From contig JAZTYO010000033.1 in the NCBI GenBank assembly GCA_045636945.1, positions 1 to 23,068 on the forward strand: a DNA stretch of 23,068 bases, written 5' to 3'. Shown here in pieces: positions 14,366-22,000 of the stretch; positions within the stretch are counted from its first letter, which is position 1, and the number at the start of each line of letters is the position of its first letter. Source of the DNA: UMGS172 sp045636945. GTDB lineage: Bacteria > Bacillota > Clostridia > Oscillospirales > Acutalibacteraceae. A program made the translations under genes and the position numbers. Under the pieces are notes generated by a model that saw only the letters and a program-made list of their open reading frames with translations, did no database searches and was not told the DNA's origin.

Positions 14366-15480
14366 TTAATTAACATACGGATAATAAATGGGAATGGGAA
14401 GAATGTTCCGTGCATCGGGTGTGAGATTCAAGCGGAAGGCATCGCTGCTGCCAAAAAGGAAATCATAAACCGCAAGACCTTTGAAGGTGAAATCGGCTTT
14501 ACCGCTGAATTCTGTTACACATGGCTCTTTGTTTTCAACGACTGTATTCCATTTACCCAAAATGTCGGAATCTATCGTGAATTTACCTTTCATAGGTGGA
14601 TTGCGAAGCTTGATTTTTAGGAAAAACTCAACCGTTTTTTAAAAATCGTAGATTCTGAAGTTTGCAGGTAACCATAGCTTGTGGCTTTCTGAATACTGTA
14701 ATGCAATCCGCATCAGCTCATACTCACTGTCGGATACAAAAAAACGAGGGCAGAGACACTTTTGTACCGTAAATACGCCTTCATAATGGTAGCAAAATCG
14801 TTAAGGTCATAAAGATATACGTTCTTTAAATAATCACCCTTGACGATATAGCCGATAAACTCACCGTTTTTGATAACTGCGGTGTTTTCATTATAGCTTG
14901 AGGGCAGTCCTAACTTATAATCCTCAAAACTGCGGTTAAAGTGGTACTGCGTTTTATAAAGCTCATAACTCTTTTTCAGAGTTTCGTCGCTTTGCTTCAA
15001 ATGATTTTCAAATTTAATTTAGGCTGTATCCAAATCGGGGTCAAAGAAACGTGAGTTTATGTCGAACGAACACTGAGCACCGCATTTGTGGTATCCGTAT
15101 CGGCGGTAGCGAGCCTCGTTGCCGTGAAAATAACTGAAAGCAAAGCCGTCCTGCTTGTCCTTTTCGGCTGTGAGATTTAAAAGTACCGACATATAGCCCT
15201 TACCTCGGCAGGCTTCGTCAACTACAATGTTACCGCTGCCACAAACAAGCAACGAATTCTCACCATAGGTCAACTCCAACGGACAGCTTGCCGCAAGACC
15301 GACAATCTTGCTGTCAACCCTAATGCAGTGATGGGCGTTCATTGCCTCGTCGGTGGGTTGGAAAAGCCTTGGGAACATTGTCTTAAAGGCGTTTGGGTCA
15401 TCCTTTTTAAAGGCTTTTGCCAAAACGTTAAGACACTCGTCAAGGTCAGATTTATTCATTCGGTCAAAAATTTCTGCCAT
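14366..15480 (-). pseudogene. Eis-like GNAT acetyltransferase with SCP2-type C-terminal domain, broken at three points
   Basis: The pieces in order give one protein of about 370 residues, the usual size for Eis-like enzymes. The N-terminal GNAT domain (15480-15022) includes IVVDEACRGKGYMSVLL, the acetyl-CoA loop, and ends in DPDLDTA followed by an in-frame TAA (15019-15021). The same frame then continues protein-like as IKFENHLKQSDETLKKSYELY. A single-base loss in the A7/T7 run at 14738-14744 shifts frame, after which SEYELMRIALQYSESHKLWLP is read, then a second in-frame TAA (14639-14641) and the SCP2-like tail KGKFTIDSDILGKWN to the stop at 14366. TGA and TAA both act as normal stops elsewhere, so recoding is unlikely. 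ATG 15480 has AAAGGA about 11 bases upstream. Eis-type enzymes acetylate amines, including aminoglycosides; the ancestral substrate here is unknown. Confidence 0.78.
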
Positions 15481-15503
15481 AAAAAACACCGTCCTTTAAA
15501 ATC

Positions 15504-15532
15504 AGTATAGAACATCGGACATCTAAAGTTAA
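15504..15532 (-). promoter_or_regulatory. sigma-A-like promoter upstream of the broken Eis-like gene
   Basis: Read on the minus strand: TTAACT (15532-15527), 17 bases, TATACT (15509-15504). It lies 24 bases from the ATG and still looks functional although the gene is broken. Confidence 0.6.
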
Positions 15533-15617
15533 TCCACGGATTGCAGAAGCTAAGAACGTAATTACTCCTGAATGGGCATATATTTAGATTGAAATACTTT
15601 GTATGGAGAGTGATTTT

Positions 15618-16544
15618 ATGAGGATTTTTGATCTTCATTGCGACACCCTTTTTAAGTTTTATGAGAATTCGGATTATTCGTTGCAGGAAAACAACGGTCA
15701 TATCACCGATATCGGACTACAAACGGCTGATTATTTGGCACAATGCTTTGCAATTTATCAGCCGACCGACGTGACGGGTGACAACGGCTTTGAGTTTTTC
15801 AAAAGGCAATGCGTGACTTTTGAAAACACGGTAAAAAGCAGCGCGGTGCTGGAGTTTGCGAGAACAAAGGGCGATATTGAGATAATCCGTAAAAACGGCA
15901 AGGTTTCGGCGGTGCTGACGGTGGAAAACGCCGATTTTCTGCAGGGTGATATTTCAAGGCTTGAAACGGTAATGCAAAACCGTGTGAGGATTTTGGGACT
16001 TACCCATAACGGTGAAAATTGCATAGGGTTTCCTCACTCGATCAACCGAAAACTCAATGCACTGCCGCTGAAAAGCTTTGGCAGAGAGGTTGTTGATGCA
16101 CTGAATTCTAGCGATATAACGGTTGACGTTTCGCACCTTAATGAGGGCGGATTTTGGGACGTCCAAAGGCTTTGCAAAAAGCCTTTTGTGGCAACACATT
16201 CGGGTTGCTCGGCTATTTTGGGGCATTCGCGCAACCTTAACGATGAACAGATAAAAGCGATTGCCGAGTCGGGCGGTGTTGTGGGATGTGTGTTTTATTC
16301 ACACTTTTTGAATGGCACCGAACAAACGGCGATTGAGGATATTATCCGCCACCTTGAACATTTTATCAAAATCGGCGGTGAGGATGTTGCGACATTCGGG
16401 TCGGATTTTGACGGTATGGATTGCAAGCTGTTTTTGCAAAATGTATCCGAAATGAAGATTTTGGTTGATGCGATAATTAAAAAAATTGGATTTCTGGCCG
16501 CTGAAAAAATATGCTTTAAAAACGCAATGAGGATAATTGAGTAA
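15618..16544 (+). CDS. membrane dipeptidase-like metallopeptidase, M19 (renal dipeptidase) family
   Basis: M19 enzymes are zinc dipeptidases that cleave dipeptides, some containing D-amino acids. The 308-residue protein starts MRIFDLHCDTLFKF with the metal ligands His7 and Asp9, continues with VENAD (Glu103), VSHLNEGGFWD (His173), THSG (His194), the LGHSRNLND loop and GSDFDGM (Asp). All expected metal and substrate motifs are present, so it should be active. No signal peptide is seen, suggesting a cytosolic role such as peptide recycling. ATG 15618 is preceded by GGAGA 8 bases upstream; an in-frame ATG at 15603 has no comparable site. It is flanked by broken minus-strand genes yet is itself intact. 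I found no convincing promoter in the 85 bases before it. Confidence 0.88.
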   Translation: MRIFDLHCDTLFKFYENSDYSLQENNGHITDIGLQTADYLAQCFAIYQPTDVTGDNGFEFFKRQCVTFENTVKSSAVLEFARTKGDIEIIRKNGKVSAVLTVENADFLQGDISRLETVMQNRVRILGLTHNGENCIGFPHSINRKLNALPLKSFGREVVDALNSSDITVDVSHLNEGGFWDVQRLCKKPFVATHSGCSAILGHSRNLNDEQIKAIAESGGVVGCVFYSHFLNGTEQTAIEDIIRHLEHFIKIGGEDVATFGSDFDGMDCKLFLQNVSEMKILVDAIIKKIGFLAAEKICFKNAMRIIE

Positions 16545-16547
16545 TAA

Positions 16548-16581
16548 AAGCCGACTCTTTTGAGTCGGCTTGAAACTTTTT
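16548..16581. terminator. bidirectional terminator between the M19 peptidase and the broken acyltransferase
   Basis: A perfect 10-bp stem AAGCCGACTC (16548-16557) / GAGTCGGCTT (16562-16571) with a TTTT loop. The plus side ends CTTTTT a few bases on; the minus side reads TTTTATT directly after the stem. Confidence 0.8.
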
Positions 16582-17479
16582 AAAGGAATTTTTCACCCTG
16601 CATCCAGAAAAGGCCTACACCGAGGTAAGGGATTTTGTTTTCCTTGATGGCCTTAATGTATGCACGGCGGAGTGAGTTGTCGGCAGGTAGCTTATCAGGG
16701 TCACTGCAATCGGTTGTGTTGAAAATGCGCCAATAGTCACCCTCAACGGTTTTCTTGTGAGGTGTTACGTAGAAGAAATCTATAAACTTTAAAATGTTAC
16801 TGTCTGGCTTCAGTATATCGCGGTGCTCGGGAGCAATCAGCCACGAGCCTGTGCGGAAGGGAACGATACCGTCCTTAAAGGCACGTGCAAAGAACTTGCT
16901 TGCTTTAATAAATGCATCACGGCAATCCTCCTGCTTTAAGGGACCAAGAGCAGGAATATGAATTTCCACAAAACGGTCACCGACCTGCAAATTTTTATAA
17001 GGACTTACCGCTTCGGCCTGAGCCACGTTTATTTCAAACTGCAAACGGCCAAGAGCAAAACGGGTGAGGTTGAAGAATCTGCCGACCCAATCGGATACAA
17101 AGGTGCCCCAAACTCCTCGGACGTCATAAGACTCGTGAAGCTTGGCTTTGAAATCAAGGCAGGAATCGTGCCAGATAGCAAGATCGATTCCGCGCTGGAT
17201 ATATTTTTCCTTCATATGCTCCGACATTAAAATAAGAAGAACCATATCGACCGTTTCCGACGGATTTCGGTGACTTCGGCAACCTTTGGAAGCTTTTTAT
17301 CAAATAACCATAGTCAAACCAAAGGTCGGATTCATACGTTCTTAGAATATCCTCCAAAACCTCGGTTGCAGTGCCGTTTTTATAAATTTTGACACAAGCA
17401 TTTTTAAAACGGTCTAAGCCTCGGCAGGATAGTCGAAGTCTTTTACAAAATTTTCAAGATACTTAATACGTTTCTCCAT
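16580..17479 (-). pseudogene. acyltransferase of the NAT_N/GNAT_C type, with about three frameshifts near its 5' end
   Basis: The long 3' piece (17245-16580) has the GNAT_C-like pattern: GRLQFEI, VEIHIPALGPLKQEDC, PFRTGSWLIAP, DSNILKFIDFF and a C-terminal GLFWM. The N-terminal NAT_N part is split over three frames: MEKRIKYLENFVKDFDYPAEA from 17479, then RFKNACVKIYKNGTATEVLE and DLWFDYGYLIK, then LPKVAEVTEI, then ETVDMVLLILMSEH. The breaks fit single-base losses at TT 17416-17417 (GCTTAG for GCTTTAG), in the A5 run at 17294-17298, and at CC near 17262. Restored, the protein would have 300 residues, normal for this family. Its reaction is not established in general; it is annotated as acyltransferase-like. 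A promoter remains upstream. Confidence 0.72.
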
Positions 17480-17507
17480 ATTATTACACCCAACAAGAGT
17501 TTTCTTT

Positions 17508-17537
17508 ATAATACACCCGATTGAAGTTCAAAGTCAA
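17508..17537 (-). promoter_or_regulatory. sigma-A-like promoter of the broken acyltransferase gene
   Basis: Read on the minus strand: TTGACT (17537-17532), 18 bases, TATTAT (17513-17508), about 29 bases from the ATG at 17479. It is back to back with the plus-strand promoter at 17555. Confidence 0.6.
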
Positions 17538-17554
17538 TAATTTTCTTAAATGAT

Positions 17555-17583
17555 TTGACGGTGTAAAAAATATGTGGTATACT
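17555..17583 (+). promoter_or_regulatory. sigma-A promoter of the flavoprotein pair
   Basis: TTGACG (17555-17560), 17 bases, TATACT (17578-17583), 30 bases before the ATG at 17614. Confidence 0.75.
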
Positions 17584-17613
17584 TTCAAATGAAATAATCT
17601 CGGAGGTTTGAAA

Positions 17614-18822
17614 ATGACCGATGTTACTATAATAGGTGGCGGTGCGGCAGGCTTGTCGTTGGCCGTTATGCTTAAAACTGAAGCACCCGAAATCTCGGTT
17701 AAACTAATTGAAAAGGCCGACCGTGTGGGCAAAAAGTTAGCCACCACGGGCAACGGACGTTGCAATATTACCAACATTGATTTGTCATCTGACAGATACC
17801 ACGGCGACCGCGATTTTGCCGCCGAAATCATAAACAATTTCGGTTTTGAGGCTCAAAAGGATTTCTTCAAAAGCCTTGGTGTTTTGTTCACTGTTGGGGA
17901 TGAGGGTAAGGTATACCCCAAGTCGTTGCAGGCAACCTCGGTGGTTGATGCTTTGCGTTTCAAGTGCGATGAAATTGGTGTTGAAACCATGCTCAATACC
18001 ACCGTCAAAGATGTCAAAAGGGATTTGGACGGTTTTGCGGTTGTGCTTAACGGCAACACCTTGAACAGCAGGGTGGTTGTTGTGGCAAACGGCGGTCAGG
18101 CAGGCGGAAAGCTTGGCACTGCGGACGGATATTCGATACTAAAATCGATGGGTCATAAGATTGAAAGGGTGTTCCCGTCGGTTGTGCAGTTAAAAACCGA
18201 TACTACGGTTGTTCGTCAGCTAAAAGGTATCAAAATTGATGCGAACGTCACCGCAAAGTCCAATTTGGGGTATCGCACGGAATTCGGGGAGGTGTTATTC
18301 TGCGATTATGGTCTTTCGGGACCTCCCATTTTGCAGGTGTCACGACTTTTTGAAGGTGGCAATATGACAATAAGTCTTGACCTTGTGCCCGATATGACCG
18401 AGAATGAGGTGAAGGATGAAATTTTAGCACGTGTCGATAGCTTCAAAACCCGTGCTTTGACTGAGTTGTTCACGGGATTTTTGCACAAGCGTTTGGGTCA
18501 GGTCATTTTGAAGTGTGCAGGCGCCGACCTTAACGGAAACTGCGGTCAGATAACCGAGAAATTTGCTTACCAAATTGCAAAAACAATAAAGTCGTTCGAT
18601 TTTAAAGTCTTGGGAACTACGGGCTTTGAAAACGCGCAGGTTACGGCAGGCGGTGCTCAATGTGCACAGTTTTTCCAAATTTGTATGTCTAAAAAAGCGA
18701 AAGGCCTCTTTGCAATAGGTGAGGTCTTGAATGTCGACGGTGATTGCGGAGGCTTTAATCTTGCGTTTGCGTGGGCTTCGGCCTTTGCCTGCAAAAACGG
18801 AATAAAGGAATATCTTAAATGA
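17614..18822 (+). CDS. HI0933/BaiN-family NAD(P)/FAD-dependent oxidoreductase
   Basis: A 402-residue flavoprotein of the HI0933-like family (PF03486). The FAD-binding GGGAAG lies at 8-13, and GKKLATTGNGRCNITN (39-54) is the hallmark of this family. The C-terminal FAD contact GGFNLAFAWASAFACKNG is present. BaiN in Clostridium scindens has been linked to bile acid reduction, but most members are of unknown function and the name should not be read as evidence for that activity here. ATG 17614 has GGAGG 7 bases upstream. Its TGA overlaps the next gene's ATG (ATGA at 18819), which indicates translational coupling of two FAD proteins. Confidence 0.88.
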   Translation: MTDVTIIGGGAAGLSLAVMLKTEAPEISVKLIEKADRVGKKLATTGNGRCNITNIDLSSDRYHGDRDFAAEIINNFGFEAQKDFFKSLGVLFTVGDEGKVYPKSLQATSVVDALRFKCDEIGVETMLNTTVKDVKRDLDGFAVVLNGNTLNSRVVVVANGGQAGGKLGTADGYSILKSMGHKIERVFPSVVQLKTDTTVVRQLKGIKIDANVTAKSNLGYRTEFGEVLFCDYGLSGPPILQVSRLFEGGNMTISLDLVPDMTENEVKDEILARVDSFKTRALTELFTGFLHKRLGQVILKCAGADLNGNCGQITEKFAYQIAKTIKSFDFKVLGTTGFENAQVTAGGAQCAQFFQICMSKKAKGLFAIGEVLNVDGDCGGFNLAFAWASAFACKNGIKEYLK

Positions 18823-20390
18823 TAATTATTCGAAACGTAAAAATTCCGCTAAATACCGATTTTGATAATCTAAAATCGGTGGTTGCAAGTAAATTCAACA
18901 TAAACGTAAAGTCGGTAAGGCTTCACAAAAAAGCTGTTGATGCAAGGCGTAGGGATGCCGTTTGCTTCAACTGTGCCTTTTTGGTCGAAACTGAAAATGA
19001 TACTGCGGTTTTGAAAAGGCTTAAAAAGTACGATGCCGACGTTTATACCGAAAAACCGTACATTTTTCCAACTGTTTCGGGGAATTTCAGCCGACCCGTT
19101 GTGGTAGGCTTTGGCCCTTGCGGAATGTTTGCGGCCTTGAGTCTGAGTAAAGCGGGACTTTGCCCTATTGTGCTTGAAAGAGGACGTGATGTTGACCACA
19201 GATTGTTGGACGTAGAGCGTTTTTTTGCCACAAATGAGTTGGATGAGCAATCCAATGTTCAGTTTGGCGAGGGTGGTGCCGGAACGTTTTCAGACGGCAA
19301 GCTGAACACGGGAATTAAAGACCCGAGGATTGCCGTTGTTCTCAAAACCTTTTCCGACCACGGCGCAGGGGAGAAGATACTTTACAATTCTAAACCGCAT
19401 ATCGGCACCGACGTTTTGGTCAACGTTGTGAAATCCATCCGCCAAGAGATAATGGCATTAGGCGGTGAGGTGCTATTCCAACATAAACTGACCGATATTG
19501 ATGTGAAAAATAATAAAGTGTGTTCTGTAAAAGTTGAATGTCCCGATGGTGTGAAGGAAATTCCTTGTAAAAATCTTTTGCTTTGCATCGGTCATTCGGC
19601 AAGAGATACCTTCGAGATGCTAAAGAAAAAAGGCATTGAAATGCAACCGAAACCCTTTGCCGTGGGTGCTCGAATCGAGCATCTGCAAAGCGTTATCGAC
19701 CGTTCGCAGTATGGTGAATTTGCAGGGCATCCCGCTTTGGGGGCTGCCGACTACCGCTTGGCCGAGCATATCACCAACGGCAGGGGAGTGTTCACGTTCT
19801 GTATGTGTCCCGGCGGTGAGGTGGTCAATGCTTCGAGCGAAAAGGGTCGCATTGCAGTCAACGGTATGAGTTATAATGCACGAAACGGCAAAAATGCCAA
19901 CTCGGCAGTGCTCGTTGGTGTTGAAACAGCCGATTATTTCAAAAACGACGTGCTTGACGGAATGTATTTCCAAAGAAAAATCGAAGAAAGAGCTTTCGAG
20001 GCGGGTAACGGTCTGCCTGTTTCGGAAAACCTTGGTTCGTTTTTGGGCAATGGCCAATCAAATGGCTCGGTTACATCGACCGTTAAAACGGGTGTAACCT
20101 TTGGCAAGGTGAGTGACGTGTTGCCACCATTTGTTACCGAAGCCTTGAAAGAGGGAATACCGCTTTTTGACCGTAAGCTCAAAGGCTTTTCAAACCCTTC
20201 GGCGGTGCTGACAGCACCCGAAACGAGAAGCTCATCACCGGTAAAAATCGTCCGAAACGAGCAGGGTGAAAGTTCCGTTTTAGGACTTTACCCGTGTGGA
20301 GAGGGTGCAGGCTATGCTGGAGGTATAACCTCGGCGGCAGTCGACGGACTCAAAACTGCAGAAAAGGTAATAGAAGCGTTGAAAAGATAA
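18819..20390 (+). CDS. COG2509-type FAD-dependent oxidoreductase, function unknown
   Basis: A 523-residue protein with an N-terminal alpha/beta domain of about 80 residues (MIIIRNVKIPL, VKSVRLHKKAVDAR), then a FAD-binding core starting VVVGFGPCGMFAALSLS (GFGPCG at 97-102). ERGRDVDHR, NVQFGEGGAGTFSDGKLNTG and the C-terminal YPCGEGAGYAGGITSAAVDGLK are signature segments of the COG2509 group, widespread in Firmicutes and Bacteroidetes and uncharacterised. The protein is cytosolic with no signal. It is coupled by a 4-base overlap to the HI0933-like gene, so the two may work on the same redox substrate. No convincing terminator follows; a weak ACCG/CGGT hairpin with GTTTTTG at about 20458-20481 is the only candidate. 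Confidence 0.85.
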   Translation: MIIIRNVKIPLNTDFDNLKSVVASKFNINVKSVRLHKKAVDARRRDAVCFNCAFLVETENDTAVLKRLKKYDADVYTEKPYIFPTVSGNFSRPVVVGFGPCGMFAALSLSKAGLCPIVLERGRDVDHRLLDVERFFATNELDEQSNVQFGEGGAGTFSDGKLNTGIKDPRIAVVLKTFSDHGAGEKILYNSKPHIGTDVLVNVVKSIRQEIMALGGEVLFQHKLTDIDVKNNKVCSVKVECPDGVKEIPCKNLLLCIGHSARDTFEMLKKKGIEMQPKPFAVGARIEHLQSVIDRSQYGEFAGHPALGAADYRLAEHITNGRGVFTFCMCPGGEVVNASSEKGRIAVNGMSYNARNGKNANSAVLVGVETADYFKNDVLDGMYFQRKIEERAFEAGNGLPVSENLGSFLGNGQSNGSVTSTVKTGVTFGKVSDVLPPFVTEALKEGIPLFDRKLKGFSNPSAVLTAPETRSSSPVKIVRNEQGESSVLGLYPCGEGAGYAGGITSAAVDGLKTAEKVIEALKR

Positions 20391-20624
20391 TAATTTAGGT
20401 TTCAAGGTTTATGTATAAAATTAAGAATAACAATAAACGGCGTACCAAATGTAGACTGACCGAATTTGCACGGTGTTTTTGTATTTTGCGATATTGCACA
20501 AAATATTGCAAAAAATAATTGTAAAATTCTCGTTAAAATTATAACAAAGCACTTGAAAAATCGGACAAGTTGGTATAAAATATCTATGCTAATGCAAATT
20601 ATAATTTTTTAGGAGGAAATTCCA
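20391..20624. promoter_or_regulatory. AT-rich gapA upstream region with tandem 12-bp repeat and promoter
   Basis: The 234 bases before gapA contain no gene. A promoter lies at 20553-20581: TTGAAA (20553-20558), 17 bases, TAAAAT (20576-20581). Upstream, ATATTGCA occurs at 20491-20498 and 20503-20510 within a 12-base tandem repeat, amid very AT-rich DNA that could act as an UP element. AGGAGGAAATTCCA precedes the ATG. Confidence 0.6.
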
Positions 20625-21656
20625 ATGGTTAAAGTTGCTATTAACGGATTCGGCCGTATCGGTCGTCTCGCATTCCGCCAGATGTTTGGCGCTGAAGGTT
20701 ATGAGGTTGTTGCTATCAACGATCTTACCAAGCCCTCCATGCTTGCACACCTTCTCAAATATGATACCGCACAGGGCGGTTACTGTGGCGCAGTCGGTCA
20801 GAATCTTCACACTGTTTCTGCTGACGACGAGGCAGGTACCATCACTGTTGACGGCAAGACCCTCAAGATCTATGCAGAGAAAGACGCTAAGGATCTTCCC
20901 TGGGGCGAAATCGGCGTAGACGTAGTTCTCGAGTGCACCGGTTTCTACTGCTCTAAGGAAAAGAGCCAGGCTCACATCGATGCAGGTGCTAAGAAGGTTG
21001 TTATTTCTGCTCCCGCAGGTAAGGATCTTCCCACCATCGTTTACAGCGTAAACGAGAACACCCTCACCGCTGATGACAAGATCATTTCTGCTGCTTCCTG
21101 CACCACCAACTGCCTTGCTCCTATGGCAAAGGCTCTTAACGAGTACGCTCCTATCCAGAGCGGTATCATGACCACCGTTCATGCTTACACCGGTGATCAG
21201 ATGATCCTCGACGGTCCCCACAGAAAGGGTGACCTCCGCCGTGCTAGAGCTGGTGCTCAGAACATCGTTCCTAACTCTACCGGCGCTGCAAAGGCTATCG
21301 GCCTTGTTATCCCCGAGCTCAACGGCAAGCTTATCGGCTCTGCTCAGAGAGTTCCTACCTGTACCGGTTCTACCACCATTCTTGTTGCTGTTGTTAAGGG
21401 CAAGGATGTTACCGTTGACGGTATCAACGCTGCTATGAAGGCTGCTGCTTCCGATTCCTTCGGCTACAACACCGAGGACATCGTTTCTTCTGACATCATC
21501 GGCATGACCTACGGTTCTTTGTTCGATGCTACTCAGACCATGGTTGCTAAGATCGACGACGATACCTATCAGGTACAGGTTGTTTCTTGGTACGACAACG
21601 AAAACTCCTACACCAGCCAGATGGTTCGTACCATCAAGTACTTCGCAGAGATCTAA
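20625..21656 (+). CDS. gap: glyceraldehyde-3-phosphate dehydrogenase, glycolytic type
   Basis: GAPDH oxidises glyceraldehyde-3-phosphate to 1,3-bisphosphoglycerate with NAD. The 343-residue protein begins with the NAD-binding NGFGRIGR and has INDL after the second strand, whose Asp favours NAD over NADP. The active-site motif SCTTNC places the catalytic Cys at 159, with TVHAYTGDQ supplying the conserved His. WYDNENSYTSQM is the usual C-terminal segment. Codon use is strikingly biased (ACC, AAC, ATC, TTC, GGC, GCT), more than in any other gene of the window, as expected for one of the cell's most expressed proteins. AGGAGG is 9-10 bases before the ATG. It appears to be transcribed alone; pgk is not next to it. 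Confidence 0.97.
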   Translation: MVKVAINGFGRIGRLAFRQMFGAEGYEVVAINDLTKPSMLAHLLKYDTAQGGYCGAVGQNLHTVSADDEAGTITVDGKTLKIYAEKDAKDLPWGEIGVDVVLECTGFYCSKEKSQAHIDAGAKKVVISAPAGKDLPTIVYSVNENTLTADDKIISAASCTTNCLAPMAKALNEYAPIQSGIMTTVHAYTGDQMILDGPHRKGDLRRARAGAQNIVPNSTGAAKAIGLVIPELNGKLIGSAQRVPTCTGSTTILVAVVKGKDVTVDGINAAMKAAASDSFGYNTEDIVSSDIIGMTYGSLFDATQTMVAKIDDDTYQVQVVSWYDNENSYTSQMVRTIKYFAEI

Positions 21657-21689
21657 TCTCTCGAAAGAGTTCGTTAAGGATTTAAAATC

Positions 21690-21725
21690 AAGCAGGAAAG
21701 ATGTTCGCGTCTTTCCTGCTTTTCT
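21690..21725 (+). terminator. intrinsic terminator of gapA
   Basis: A perfect 12-bp stem AAGCAGGAAAGA (21690-21701) / TCTTTCCTGCTT (21710-21721) with TTTCTTG after it, 33 bases past the stop codon. Confidence 0.88.
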
Positions 21726-21750
21726 TGTATAACGAAAATAAACAAACCGA

Positions 21751-21823
21751 CCTTTAAGAGTTGTACTCTAAAGGACAGTAAAAGAGCTGTGTAGAAAATT
21801 TCTACACAGCTCTTAATTTTTTT
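21751..21823 (+). other. bulged hairpin followed by a very strong terminator-like hairpin, no gene
   Basis: CCTTTAAGAGT/ACTCTAAAGG (21751-21774, one bulged A) is followed by a perfect 16-bp stem starting AAGAGCTGTGTAG (21782-21797) and ending CTACACAGCTCTT (to 21814), then AATTTTTTT. The second stem can serve as a back-up terminator. Together they could also be the 3' end of a small RNA, but I see only a weak possible -10 (TATAAC near 21728) and no clear -35. Confidence 0.5.
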
Positions 21824-21838
21824 GTCTCATACCGTAAC

Positions 21839-21874
21839 AAGCAGGGAAAATGTACATCTCATTTTCCGCTTTTT
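21839..21874 (+). repeat. third hairpin, a diverged copy of the gapA terminator
   Basis: AAGC...GGAAAATG (21839-21852) pairs with CATTTTCC-GCTT (21860-21871), followed by TTTTT. Its left arm AAGCAGGGAAAATGT matches the gapA terminator's AAGCAGGAAAGATGT with few changes, so the two hairpins look related by duplication. From here to 22000 I see no gene. Confidence 0.5.
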
Positions 21875-22000
21875 AGGAGAAACTAAATCCTTATGAGTGG
21901 TTATAATCTATCGGCAAATTCTTACATTTCCGCACACTCATCACTCGAAAATAAACAATGCTTAAAATTTGTGTTAATAATTAGAAATCCACAAAACAAC

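Noticed and set aside
14639..15021. Stop-codon recoding or readthrough to explain the in-frame TAA codons
   Set aside because: TAA ends many intact genes here and TGA ends queH normally; a nearby frameshift in the same gene makes decay the simpler account.
20589..21221. Long minus-strand open frame opposite gapA
   Set aside because: It is a by-product of the strong codon bias of gapA; no start signal or recognisable domains.
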